NCBI GenBank assembly: GCA_002118135.1
Contig: BDIU01000511.1
Coordinates: 1-64,000, forward strand
Origin: Trebouxia sp. TZW2008
Lineage: Eukaryota; Chlorophyta; Trebouxiophyceae; Trebouxiales; Trebouxiaceae
Reading direction: 5' to 3'
Length of the DNA stretch: 64,000 nt
Shown here: positions 34,631-47,009 of the stretch, piece by piece
Numbering within the stretch: position 1 is the first letter of the stretch
How the letters are laid out: every line of letters begins with the position of its first letter
The notes under the pieces: model-generated
Database searches by the model: none
Told to the model about the DNA's origin: nothing
The model's input: only the letters and a program-made list of their open reading frames with translations
Program-made: the position numbers and the translations under genes

Positions 34631-34717
34631 CCTCAGCTTTCAGGCAGCTTATGAGATTGACAATAATGGTCTGTGTCTTTGTATATTAGTGTTCAGTCTT
34701 AGCGGGCAAAGCGCAGC

Positions 34718-34721
34718 AGCA

Positions 34722-34755
<34 letters not shown>
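34718..34755 (+). repeat. (CAG)n microsatellite
   Basis: About twelve nearly perfect CAG units, 3' of the ankyrin gene and outside any supported exon. Confidence 0.9.
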
Positions 34756-34756
<1 letters not shown>

Positions 34757-35576
34757 TCCTGCAGTTGGTACTCAATCAGTCACACTTTGTACAGCTTACT
34801 GGCAGCTCAATCATTTACGTAATTGCCGTGTCAGTCCTTGGTATCCATTATTTGTGGTTATGTCTTATGTAGATCTCGGTGGGGTGACATTATGATATTA
34901 TGGTAAGTACATGCCAGAGTTGTTGGCAGCAACAGCGTTACAGGAGTCTCACTTTCCATGGTTATCAGCAGTAACCTTGACTGGGAAGACAATATGCCGA
35001 ACGACCCTAGTGTGGTTCATGTACTGATAAGTGCTGCTTGGCGATTTCGATCTATATTTTGTGCGAAGTCGTGCGGCATATGCCAGCAACATTTGTTTGC
35101 CTGGCTGCCCACTTACCATTGCACAGAGGCCTTGCATCAGAACCTGCATGGGAAGGTGCAGATGGCAGAATCTAGAGCGTGACATCAGCTATGTGCGATC
35201 CGACATCATCTAGCATGTTTTCAAGTTTTCAGCCCTGTTGCAAAGGGAGCTGCAGGGATGACTACAATCTTTTGTAATTTTCAGGCAATTGTGTCTGCCG
35301 GAGTGCCTTCCGCCATCGCGACTGCGCATGCGTATCTTCATGAATCACCAATCGAGATGCAGACAAGCTGAGCGTGCACTGAAGGCTTGCTTTTGCCCCT
35401 ACACGCAGCATTTTTTCGGAAGCGGAACTTGGCGTCGCGGCATATAGTTGCAGGTGAGCGGGTACTGCATTGTCGGCAAGCTTCGATCACTGCAGTCATT
35501 CAAGGTGGCATCGCAAGCGTTGAACACAGACCGATCAAACGGCAACCGCTGGTTTGCGAAGTGCTGCAGGAACAAG
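34756..35576. other. Intergenic; upstream of the beta-helix gene
   Basis: No gene supported. CpG content is higher from about 35290 to 35640, consistent with a promoter for the gene starting at 35577. Confidence 0.4.
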
Positions 35577-38500
35577 ATGATGCGCATCATGTTGCGCGCT
35601 CTGGCGGTGATGCTTGTTGTGAGCGTGGCCGTGGACGGTGCGTCAGCAAGAAGCCTACTACAAGGATGCAGCGGTATTGACGTTACTGCAGCGCCTTATG
35701 GAGCGGATCCCACCGGCAATGCCAACAGTGCTCCAGCTTTCAATGCTGCCATCGCCGCTGCAACAGGTCAAACGAAGTGTCACTGGACTGCAACCAGAAG
35801 AATCCGCTTGGCTTTTAAAATTAGCATGCCTGCGGTTACGACAATTGGTTGCCGCTGCTGCAGGAAGAACTGTCTGCGTCCCTCCTGGAACTTATGCGGT
35901 CACTGAAGACGTCAACATCAACAACAACGGCGTCCGCCTCAATGCACCGTCTGGTGCCACGATCCTCTTCAAGAACAACCTGCAGCTGTTCATTCGCGGC
36001 AACGCGAACTCCGTCTCGAACATCAACGTCGACTGCGCAGGCACAGCCTTTTCTGGCTTTGTCATTTTGGGGGCCAGCAACAGCATCACAGGCAGTTCGG
36101 TGAGCATTTGAGGGTGTTTCCCATCTGACTGCAAGACTGCAGCCTCTGCTTACAGCTGCAGATCACTTCAGATGCCCGCCCACTTCCTGCAAGACCAGCT
36201 TGCAGCAGACTCTTTGCACTCCTCCTCTGGAGACAGTCTTGAAGCACATTTGCATTCAAACTGACTCTAACCTGAGTGTGACTCATCTGTGACTAATATC
36301 GAGCGTTGCCTGCATGCAGGCTTCCAACTGTGGTGTCCATGGCTTTGCCTTTGATGGTCAAGGCTCTAATTGCGCTGGTAACCGTATTTCAGGGAGCACG
36401 GTATATTTCCACAATCAAGGATCCTTGCCTGCCCCTCCTCCCCAAGCCCCTGTCCTCTCCGTCCCACATCCCCAAGCTTTCCCCCTCCTCTGCCCAAACC
36501 ACCCCCCCCCCCTTTCCCCTCTCCCCCCTCTCTATTTTCTGCTTTTTGCTGTGCACCACCTCTCCCCCACCTTTCCCCCTCCTCTTAACACCCTCCCTCC
36601 CACCCACCCCTTAGGTTTTCCACCCTTTCGCCCCTTTCTGCTTCCCCCTTTTTGCACCCCTCTCTCGATCCTCTGCCCCCCTCCTCCATCTGTGGGGAAA
36701 TCTGATACATCACCTGGCTCGTCTTCAATTGATATGAGGATGTTCTCCTTGGCAAGCAGTGTAGTCATGATAAAGAGAAATTAAATTTTGACTGCGATAT
36801 TGCTGTAGGCCACCAACAATGGTCAGATTGGCTTCTCCCAGAATCACTGCAATGGTAACCTGATATCAGGCAACACAGCCACCTCTAATGGATTTGAAGG
36901 CATCACAGCAGACAACCAGTCTAATGGTGCTCAGGTATGGAAGCTACACAACGTTCTCACAATCTTTCAGCATTACATGCTGTTTGATGGGATTGTATGG
37001 CTTGGGTATCTAGGTGCACACAGAAGCTAAGTTAGTTGCCGGCATAAATGACATTTTCAGCTAGACAACATTTCCACACTCTTCAGCATTACATGCTATC
37101 AAGGGAATTGCATGCCTTGGCTAGCTAGATGCACACAGAAGCAATTACAATGAGCTCCCTTTGTAACGTTAACGGCTGCTTTGGTTGCCAAGAAAGATGT
37201 CCTTATTGTGATGAATCCTTAGTCAGAGGTGCCAATGCAGTCAGAATGCAGTGATTGATAACCAATTGTATTGTCCTTACACTGAAAATGTCCTTAGATC
37301 CAAGTGTGCTGAGTCACTTCACACGTCTTCTGATGGGGTCGAATGCCTTTGGCTAGCTAGAGGCACACAGCAGCAATTAGGTACCTGCAAACAATCCTGT
37401 TTGCAGCTGCTCACAACCGACCTATTCAAGGCAGGGCATGCTCTGCATTACACAGCGTGACTTAACACTCTTCAGGCCAGATCTTTTTCACAACTGCATG
37501 CACCCCTGCCAGGTACTGCATTGTCGGCCCTGTTAAGCCCTGTCAACTGGATAATATATTTCAATCACACTCTTCATAATCTTTACTGATTTGTTCACTT
37601 GACACTGTAACTTGAGCTTGACACAGCAGGCCTAGGGCTTGGCTGCAATCAGGCCACATTTGGTTTCCACATGCACAACATCTTCTTCTTCTTTTTTGTG
37701 CAGCATCACATCTGTGCATGACATCAGAACGTGCAAGCATTGCATGGCGTAACTATGACTCATCCCAGGCTGTACACTGATTTGCATCAAAATTGTAATT
37801 TGACTCATGTGGTATCACATCAAGTTGTACATTGACTTCCATCAGCTTTGTGGTGACACAGATCACAGGGAACACTTTGACAGGCAACAGTGCCAAAGGT
37901 GGTGTTGGCAGTATTGGTACTGACTCCAGTAATGGTAAGCACTCTGTGTTCAGCTTTTTCTCCCTTCAGCTGCTTCAAGTTTGAGGATACATGCTGTATT
38001 TCCCGCAGCCTTAGCACAAGAAGTTGCCTTGTTTACTAAGTTAGTTTGGCCTAAAGCTGTCAAATTGTCGTAAAGGCCTTGCTTGCTTGCCATTGTGTTC
38101 AGCAGGCAATGAATGTAGTCGCAAAATCGTTTCTGCCTTCTTCAATGTGGCCTGTAGTTTGCTTTTTGTGAACTGAACTTGGTGCCTGTCAAATACCATA
38201 TCCGCATGCAAAAGTGAGCAGGCATCAACATCTTCACTTCTCTGCAGGGGCAGTCTTGTGTTGCTGGTTGTTACTGCTGCTATTGTGTCTGCTGTCTTGA
38301 TGGGTGCACAGTGACAATGATAGATAGACGGACTCAAATGCTGGTTGAGGGATTGCTCATGTGTGTTGGCCAGTCAGCCGTTATCACTAATGTGCTATCT
38401 GGTGACTGTGCTCGATGCACCTGATTTCACGTCAAAATTTTCTGTTGTGCTAATACAGGTGTCAATGTCAACAACAACTTGATCCAAAACACTGGAGGTG

Positions 38501-38739
38501 ACAGACCAGGCCTGAAGACGCAGAACAACCTAGGGAGCTCTAATGGTCTGGCAGTCATCAACAACAGATTCCTGAACAACGGAGGGGTGGCAGTTTGGCT
38601 GTTTTGCAACAATGGGAGATGTGCCACTGGTGCCTTGGTGGCAGGCAATACCCTCTCAGGGAATGCTGCAACAGGCAACTTTTGCGGTGGTCAGGTGTTG
38701 GTTGACAACCCCAGGCAAGTTGCTGTCGTTTGTGCATGA
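35577..38739 (+). CDS. Secreted right-handed beta-helix (pectin-lyase fold) protein
   Basis: Exons: 35577-35766, 35864-36099, 36320-36400, 36809-36934, 37862-37934 and 38459-38739 (stop TGA); all in frame, 328 residues. It has an N-terminal signal peptide (MLRALAVMLVVSVAVDGASA), then SLLQGCSGIDVTAAPYGADP, the usual start of pectin-lyase-fold proteins (D-T-x-x-(F/Y)-GA-x-x-x-G). Next come GRTVCVPPGTYAVTEDVNIN and repeated N-x-I-x-G-N-x-x-x-x-N coils (CNGNLISGNTATSN, ITGNTLTGNSA, INNRFLNNGGVAVWL). The exons carry one or two beta-helix coils each. Likely extracellular polysaccharide binding or cleavage; catalytic residues cannot be identified, so enzymatic activity is uncertain. The last exon contains a perfect GC-type donor (ccag|gcaagt at about 38714), so an extended isoform is possible. 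Confidence 0.75.
36430..36700 (+). repeat. Long polypyrimidine tract in a beta-helix gene intron
   Basis: About 260 bp almost free of purines on the plus strand (C and T runs with scattered A, including a run of about 13 C), inside the intron 36401-36808. Its composition is unlike anything else in the window. Such tracts can form triplex (H-DNA) structures and may also serve as a splicing enhancer; neither is shown here. Confidence 0.85.
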
Positions 38740-40365
38740 TGGATTCCGGATTATCGACTGGACTGCTTCCATTCACGGAAGCTCCTGTTGAGACGCCTAG
38801 TGGTGTAGGCTTTTCTTTCAGTTTCTAAGTGTTTTGCTGTTGGTTCTGAAGCTTACTGGGTTTACTTAGTTGACGATCTGGAAGCAGATTCCAAAATCTG
38901 CATTGACGAGCAAGCTTTGGGAAATCAGGAGGCTTGGGAAGCTGGGAAGCTTACTGGGTTTGCATGCTTGGCAGACAGGTCTCTGCACGTGTACAGCGTA
39001 CTTGTGATCACATGACAGGTCTCAGCTTGAATTGATCACACCATTTTGATCAAAGTAGCCATCAATTGAATTGAGTTCTGATACGGGGAATTGCACTGAG
39101 TTTTGCAGCCTTGCTGACTTTGCAGTACAAACGGGACTTGATACCCTGTGACACCATGCACACTATGAAGGGTTCAATGATGTTTAGAAACAGCTTAAGC
39201 GTACACAGGAACATTCTGTGTATGCGCATGTGGCTTCCTTGCTATAACTTTTGTATACACATATACATTATACATAGGTGTAGTACAGAACCCAAGACAT
39301 AGAAGCCCTTTGTTGCAATTGAAGTATGGTCACAGTGCTGTCATTCAAGTCGATCATGAAGTCATCAGCCATTCTCTACATCTAGAGACTCTGAATGGCG
39401 TTAATATACATTGCAGGCCTAGCGGGTCAATACTGATAATAAGTGGTATATAGCAGCCACTTCATACAGTTGAAAGAGTTGATGACTTGAGTTTAAAGAA
39501 CAGCATCATGATGTAATGAGCATTGATCAATGTACTAGTGATTGATGTAGAATGGGTTGTTTAAGTAAGTCTCAATGAGGCACACACCAGCGTGCAAGCT
39601 TTTCTAAATCACGTGCTCTAAATGGGACTGATGCCAACCAGAATATCAGCAATGCCCTCTTTTGCTGTTCAGACCTCTGAATTCAAAGAATTATGAGCCA
39701 AAAGCTGCAATGGTGACAATACTTGCTGAGCAAATTTGCGTTTGCCAACGAGTGAAAATTCCTGTATGGTGCAAAATAATAATAACAGTCACTGGGGGGA
39801 CCTGCATTTGCAAACCCAGACAATTGCATATTTCCCTACACAGGAGAGCTGGCAATCAGTGGATGAAAGCCAAACAAGTAACTGTTATGCCTTACTCAAC
39901 ACAGCATTGAGCTTGCATAAATAATCTCACTTATGATGCGCAAAAGAAGCCTTCGTGGCAAGACAGGACTTGGGCTAGATACACCCGGCACTTGTGCTGA
40001 AAAGTGCAAGCCAGTGATGAGTGTTATGACCTCATTCTGAGCAAGTTGTCTTCAGGCCTCTGCTTCTTTCGCCTGACAAAATGCCAAGAACTGTCTGCAC
40101 ACCTCTCAAGAATCTCTGCAGCGCTGAGGGCAGGCTTGCTTGATCCTGGCTGCTCATTGAGTAGCTGCAAGGCACGCAAACACATCGTTTTCAATCATTG
40201 CATGCTGCTTTGATAATGCTGGTTTGCTTGTTTATGCTCTTTGTAGTTGGTAGTGATGAGACAGCAAAATACAAGTGAGCGACTAATAGGCGTTCCCAAA
40301 CTTTGCAAGAGATGTCATTTGTTTTAGCGATGCAAAAGAGAAAAGTTTCAACTCCCTTCTTGGTG
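38740..40365. other. Intergenic region
   Basis: No supported gene; AT content is higher around 39.2-39.9 kb. It contains the 3' flanks of the beta-helix gene (+) and of the Cys/His-rich gene (-), which are convergent. Confidence 0.4.
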
Positions 40366-41943
40366 TTAGGGAAACAAAGACTGCAGTGCACAACATGCCT
40401 TGAGCAGTTGTATCAAATGTTCCGGCCCTTTCTGCAGCTCCTGTTGCATTGCTAGCTGTTGCTCTGGACTGGATTTCTGCAACGCTTCAGTGACTGATGC
40501 ACTGTTGATGTGGCTGACTTTGCCTTTCCTAGACAAATGGGTCAGGGCGACTTTGCAGCCCAGGCTATTGAGCTTGTCAGCTCTGGCTTGCAGACTACGC
40601 TTCATCTTGGAGCTGAGCTTGTCTGCACGCCTTGCAGCTTGAAGGGCTGCTGTCTCCTCTGCATGAAGGTAAATGGCTCTGAAATTGTAGTGACAAAACA
40701 CACAGCAAGATTTTTGCATTGCAACACGAATGCTGAGCTCATGTGACTCAAGTCTTGACCTGCCAGGCTGTACTTTTCCTGACGACTAATCACAAACAAC
40801 AGAGGCCTGAAGTGATGAGAGCTGACCAGACGACGGGCCTTGTCATAACAGCTTGCATAACAGCTGCACGCTGCTCAAGAGCTTTGCTGATGATGCTGAG
40901 CGGCAGTCAGTGTGAGGAGCAATGGGCTGCACATGCTGATTGCTTGTCTGCACGTTTTGCATCACATGCTGCGCTATGATAACATGGCAGTGGGCACTGC
41001 ACATGCTACCCTAGGCTGGTCTTGACGCAAGCCAAATAAATTATGCAACTGCTGGAAGGGTGATCACTGCCATTGTTGCTTACCATCTAGAACACCTGTG
41101 TATTGCGTTTCCAAGCTGCCATGCTCGAGCTGCAAGCATTCTGCACACAGCCTATGCCGCAAGTCCTTAACTCGCACCTCCTGTGTGTCATCTTTCAGCT
41201 TCTTGGCAATCGTCACTCTGTTGTCAAAGACTGCCTCTTTTCGCCTGTCAAGGCACGTCTGGTGAAAATGCCTTTGACAGTGCTTTGCGCCTTCAATCTG
41301 CCTTGCAACTGTACCAGCTTTCCCTGACTGAAGCAGCTGCTGCAAGAGAGGATCGGAAGACGCTATAGCTGGAGATATCAGCTGCTGATTGTCACCCGCT
41401 GTCAGGCGTCTGTAGACTGGCGCACTCATGCACGTTACAAGCCTTTCTGCATTGCCTGGCTGGTTACAGACATAGCAGGTGAATCCTGGCAGGCACAATG
41501 CGTCTTGTCCATCTGTGCTACTGACGCATGGTTGTTCCTGTGCTGCCTGAAGGATTGAGGCAAGCAAAGCTGACTGTACTGTTGAATTGGGGTCGGCCAG
41601 CTCCTCCTGGGCGTCCATAAGCTGCACAGTCGATGCAGTGGCACTTCCGAACGGGAGGTCGCGTGCACGAACAATTGACGGACACAACGCAGCAATGCCC
41701 AGCTGTACCAAAACAGGCAGAGATCACAGGCCTACAGGACTACAGTTGGCACTGAAATGACGGAAACACGAAATACACTGAATTTGCACGTGCTGCCTTG
41801 CAGACACCAACTGAATGTATGACCTTTGCGCGCTGTTGCGGACGCTTCAGTTCATTCTGCCTTCCTATTTCTGCTGCATGCAGTCTAGGAAATGTAAATG
41901 CTCGTTCAAAGTGTCTAACATGGAGCCACAATGTTCTGCGCAT
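40366..41943 (-). CDS. Cys/His-rich, possibly PHD-like zinc-binding protein
   Basis: Minus-strand exons: 41824-41943 (ATG at 41943, MRRTLWLHVRHFERAF), 41084-41702 and 40366-40658 (stop). Phases close (0, then 1); about 343 residues. The middle exon has FTCYVCNQPGNAERLVTC, a long insert, then HCQRHFHQTCLDRRKEA and later HRLCAECLQLEH. This C-x2-C...C...H-x-C-x3-H...C...C-x2-C spacing resembles a PHD-type zinc finger with an insertion. The C-terminal part is Lys/Arg/Ala-rich helix (AALQAARRADKLSSKMKRSL). I recognise no family; a chromatin reader or E3-like role is only suggestive. First exon and start are tentative (gcgcaaag|gtcata donor). The gene is divergent from TFIIH p44. Confidence 0.55.
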
Positions 41944-42388
41944 GTTGTGCAGCGTGAACAGTTTGCTCACTACAGCAGTGCGCTGATTTATTGATGGCAC
42001 AAAGTCTGTCTCAATTCAAGCCACGTCATGTTGTAGTCGCTGCGGCCGCATGCAAGCCTGCATGCTCTGATCTCAAGCTAAATCACTAGTCAGCGGGAGT
42101 TGTCGCCAATGGGTACCCCTGCAGAGCGTTCGCGTATTTGGCAGCCGTCTCAGTGAGCGCGCGCTGGTTGGCTTGGGTCGGACACCTGCTGGTCGAAGTG
42201 GTTGCTCAAGAGCTTCTTTGACTGTGGACTTGTCAGCAAGCACACGGCGGTGAGCTTGGGGTCGCCGAGCGCTGATGTGCTGTGGCTCAACAACACAGCC
42301 CTCTCCCGTTCAAGCGGTCAAGCACCTTAACAGAAACAGATGCCCAAGGCTACCAGCAAGCTACTGACCTCTGACCTGATTGCACAGC
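41944..42388. promoter_or_regulatory. Shared promoter region of a divergent gene pair
   Basis: About 445 bp between the proposed starts of the Cys/His-rich gene (-) and TFIIH p44 (+). It is CpG-rich at 42030-42330. No TATA box is obvious. A bidirectional promoter is inferred from the arrangement. Confidence 0.4.
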
Positions 42389-45300
42389 ATGGCAGATGCA
42401 CCAACTTCTGGTCAACAGGAATCAAGCCTCAGACGCAGGCGCAAGCAAGGAGTCCTCAATGATGAGGCCTGGAACATGGAAGATGAGTTAGCAGAGTACG
42501 TCAGAAACGCTCGCATGTATCAAACAGCCTGCATACAACATGAGTACCAAGGCACCATTGCACATGCTAGATGCAGTTGCAATAGCCATAAGCTCATGCT
42601 GTGCCCTCATCCAAGCACATGACAGATGCAGTTGCCAGGAGAGCCACAACATCATGCTATGCACTCAGCAATGCGCATGATGACTGCAGTTGCCGCAGCC
42701 AAAAGGTCTTGCTGTGGTGTTGCCGTGCTCAGGAACCAGGACGCATGACCTCAAACACAGTCTGCATTGGCATGTGCAACAAGGCACCAACAGACGTTTA
42801 CAGTTTGCACCTCACACAGCCATGGTCATGCTGAGCACAGGGATGAGGCGCTAGCGCAGATGAGCGTAGTAGCCACAAGGTCATGCTGTGCACAGGGAGA
42901 CTGCTCAGTTCGCAGGCAGCGACAAGATATCTGCGCAAACTAGTTTTTGCCTTCAGTGTGGTCACATCAGCATGCTGTGTACAGGGATGAGGAGGCACTT
43001 GCAGACATGGGTGCCTTCAACCGGGAGTACGAGAATGACAACTCGTGGGAGCAGCTGCAGGAAGATGAGTATGGTCATCTTCGTCCTCTGGTGAGTGCTT
43101 TTGCATGGCATGCCTTTGAGCTGCAGAAGCTTTGCTTTGAGGAGCAAGAGCCAGCCTGATCAAAACCCAGAGGCTTGATCACTTCCCTCAATGGTCGTCT
43201 TGCAAACTTCAGTCACCACATATATCAGCCTCAATCTCTTTATCTAACAATCATTGGATGTCAGCTCGACCCTCCTTTCTGCATTGTCAAGCAAGTATTA
43301 TTTCAACTGATGATTGTCTTGGATGAAGGCATTGTGCCTTGCATACGTACAGCAACTTGTCATTGTCAGGGCACTTGATGTAAGGACATTCTCAGTCTTA
43401 AGGACAACGCCATTGGTAACCAAATCACTGCATTTTGACTGCAGTGGCACCTCTGGGTTCTGAGAAAGGACACTTTGACATAAGGACAAATTTCTTGGGA
43501 ACCAAAGCAGTGATCACAAAGAGAAGTCACTGTAGTTTCACGAAAAAGCATTGCACTAGGGAGATGGCTGCTGCAGGATGTGCGAGAGGAGCAAAGAGCA
43601 AAACGAAAGCGACTGCTAAGTGCTGCAGCCAGTGCACGCATCCGACGAGGGATGATCAGGTATCTCACGGTATGACAGCAGGGCATTGTATAGACTGCAC
43701 ACATTGCACAGGCTGTATTCACCAATCCAACATGCTTCGGTGACTGTCTCCCTGTTCACAACACATGACTTGCTTGAGTATGCCTGCAGCACTTGACCAC
43801 CCCCAGATACGCCTGCAGGACTTGACCACCCCAGGTTGATGACGACACCACAGATCTTATGCATGTGCTTGAGTCTTGACCTCCATGCACATAAGGCATA
43901 AGCTGTTGGATTCTGCTCACAGCATCAACAAATTCAAGCATCAGTGAAGACATCAAGCTCCTTGTGAAGACCAAAGTTGCACGCTGAAGCTTGCAGCTCA
44001 ATACATATGTGTGCCAGTATCTGAGCATCATGAAGTAGGTTAGCATTGATTGATTTTGACACTGTCATTGCCCAAAACTTATCTCTATTTCGCTTTGATA
44101 CACAAAGCTTCATTGGTAGCGCTCCTGTGTAGGTACTGCTGGACATGAGTCGTGCCGCCTCCATGACAGATATGCGGCCCAACAGAGGAGCTATGATGAT
44201 CTCGATCTTGCAGCTGTTTGTGCGGGAGTTCTTTGATCAGAACCCGCTTTCCCACCTGAGTATCATGCTGTTGCGCAATGGCCGGGCAGAACGGCTGACA
44301 GAGCTATCAGGCAGCCCTGTAAGATTGCTTTTGATGCAGTTCCATGATACCTTCTGCCTTTGGAATGCTGAGTTCCTACATGCAGTGTCATTATGACTTG
44401 ATGAAATGCATCCATGGGGAAGGCGAGCACTCAATTGGTGATCTAACAACGGGCAAGAGCCAAAACAATGCCTTGCAGTTGCATGCACGCAGCTACAAAG
44501 TGTAAATACAATGCACCAAAAGCAGTCTTGACGATATTTGCAGGAGGCGCACATCTCCAAGCTGAAAGAGGGCATGGATGCAGGAGGTGACGTCTCTCTG
44601 CAGAATGGACTGGATCTAGCTGTGACCTCCCTAAAGTCAGTGCCACCTTACGGTCACAGAGAGGTGTGCAGATCCTTTACAGTCTTGCATCAATCTGCAG
44701 AAGCATCATCATCATTTGATGATGATGAGATAATGACAAAAACTGTGACTGCCTGATCTTGCCTGCATTGTTGATATGTAAAACAATCATGCCAATACCA
44801 ATGTCTTCCACTGCCTGGCAAACAATGACATCCTATAGCACAATACTGGCTTGTTGTGCAGATCATGAGTACATTACCTCAGCACAATTAACAAATGGTG
44901 CTTGCATGGTGTTGAGCATGTTGCGTCTGATTTGTTGTGCTATGCTTCAATAGGCCTCTGCAAGGTGCCATGCACATTCAAAGCAATACAATATTGCATG
45001 GCAGAGTCTTGAACCAATGTTTGCAGCAGCAGTGGACACACTTTTTTATACCTGCACACACTATCATACAATGAAGGACATCAATAGGAATACATCCTTT
45101 TTGCGCAGGTACTGATCCTGTTTGCTGGGCTGTCCACCTGTGATCCTGGCAATGTGCTGGACAGCATTAAGGTGGCCAAGCAGCAGCGTGTCAGAGTGTC
45201 CGTCATTGGGCTAGCAGCTGAAGTCCACATCTGCAGAGTCATCACTGATGTAAGTATGCAGCTTATCATCCTCTTGCTTTTGCCCATTGCAACAAACTCC

Positions 45301-46782
45301 TGCGTAAACTCGTCCTAACAACAGGGATTAATCGCTTTGCAAGTATGCTTACTACAAAGTGTTTCCGGCATACTAGCCCCATACATGCATGCATGGTTAC
45401 ATGCAGATCTACCCTGCAATCCACTGGGTACTTATCTGGTTCCGCTTTGCATGGCATGCATGCACTAAGACAAGTCTAGTCTCATGACAGCTGCAATGCA
45501 GGGATCCCTGCAAGAATGCCAGGACACTTGGTCTCTTGTGTGTTGCAGTTGCCCTTGGACTTTGACTTGTCTTGTAAGCACATGCCATGCATTGTTGCAC
45601 ACTGCAGCATTGATAGACTGCAGTCAAGTGACAGTCTGACAGGCGAGCTGCTGCAACTGTGCTTTCTGCCTGCTTGTAGCTTGCGTGAGCCAGGTCTCTA
45701 GCGTGTGCAGGCTGCAGGTTTGCTCTTGTGAGTGTCCACATTGTTTGCAAGAGCCAGTTTTCCTTGTATGTGTGCAGGACACAGGGGGCACGTACAGTGT
45801 AGGCATGAGTGACAAGCATGTGGAGGAGTGTGTGGTGGATCACGCTCCCCCACCACCCACCCGGGCCTCTGGGGCTGGAGCCTCCCTGGTGGGTCCCTGC
45901 TCTAACATGCATGCATGTGACTCTCATCCATCAATGAGCATGGGACGCTTTGCCAAATCATCTCCCACTTGACTCACTATTGCATCATTACTGTGTGCTG
46001 TTGTCACAGGTCAGGATGGGCTTCCCTCAAAGAGCAGCAGATGGGCCCACAGCTGTGGCATTTGTAGGGCCCGAGTGCCTGCTGCAGAGTGGCGGCTTCA
46101 CATGCCCTCGCTGCAAAGCTAGGGTCATAGATCTGCCCAGTACTTGCCACGTGTGCGGCCTGACACTGGTTTCATCTTCCCAGCTGGCCAGATCCTATCA
46201 TCATCTTTTTCCTGTTAAGCCTTTTGTTGAGGTGCCAAGCAATGAGGTCTCTGACAGAGCTTTGGTGAGAAGTCTTCAAGTCTTATTTGCTGCTGTCTTT
46301 TGCTGTACAGTTCAGAAGGCTGTCTACCTGTTATTGTAAGGGCTGGCAAACTTGCAAAATAAAGGATCAAGCTTGTATGGGCACTTGAGTCATCTGCACA
46401 TGATGCTGCAAGTGCAGGCTGCATAGCTTTCTGACAGGCTGTAGGTTATTGCATGTCGACAGGCAAGCGCTTACCCTACCATTTCTTTACGCTGAATATG
46501 AAATTGCCTTGGTCACTGCAGGACACAGCAAACAAGGCCACATCAGCTTTGCCAGAGCGTGAAGGTGTCTACTGCCACGGTTGCTTCACAGATTTGTCTG
46601 CAAGCCAGAAAGAAGATCAAGAATCAGGCGTTGTTTTGCAATGTTCTGAATGCAAACACTTATTCTGTTTTGACTGTGATGTTTATGTTCATGAGAGCTT
46701 GCATAATTGCCCAGGCTGTGAGTCACTCCCTGAGAGACATCGTCATGAGGACGAGAATGGCGATGCCATGTTATTAAAATGA
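42389..46782 (+). CDS. GTF2H2: TFIIH core subunit p44/SSL1
   Basis: Nine exons, all joining in frame: 42389-42495, 42985-43090, 43577-43669, 44133-44318, 44544-44663, 45109-45249, 45778-45888, 46010-46246 and 46522-46782 (stop TGA); 453 residues. The N-terminal region has SWEQLQEDEYGHLRPL and the basic helix KRKRLLSAAASARIRRGMIR. Residues about 100-285 form a VWA-type domain (VLLDMSRAASMTDMRPNR, FVREFFDQNPLSHLSIMLLR, LILFAGLSTCDPGN). After it come a C4 zinc site (FTCPRCKAR...CHVCGL) and a C-terminal RING-like C4 module (CHGC...CSEC...CFDCDVYVHESLHNCPGC). It is a core component of TFIIH, stimulating the XPD helicase in transcription initiation and nucleotide excision repair, in the nucleus. 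Length matches yeast SSL1. Confidence 0.95.
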
Positions 46783-47009
46783 CAAGTTGCACATCCAGCA
46801 TGCTCGCTGTCATCACATTGTGAAACATAAAGCGGGAGCCACAAATTCAGACTGACTTTACGGGTGTACATGCATTCGGTTGTTTGGATAACGTTCACTG
46901 ATAACTCAGCACCGCACACCTCAGGTACAAATATTGCATTGGCCGTTGAACATTTTGCAAAGCTACAGCAACCATATCCTCTTGCACAATACAAACAATG
47001 CTGAAATGA

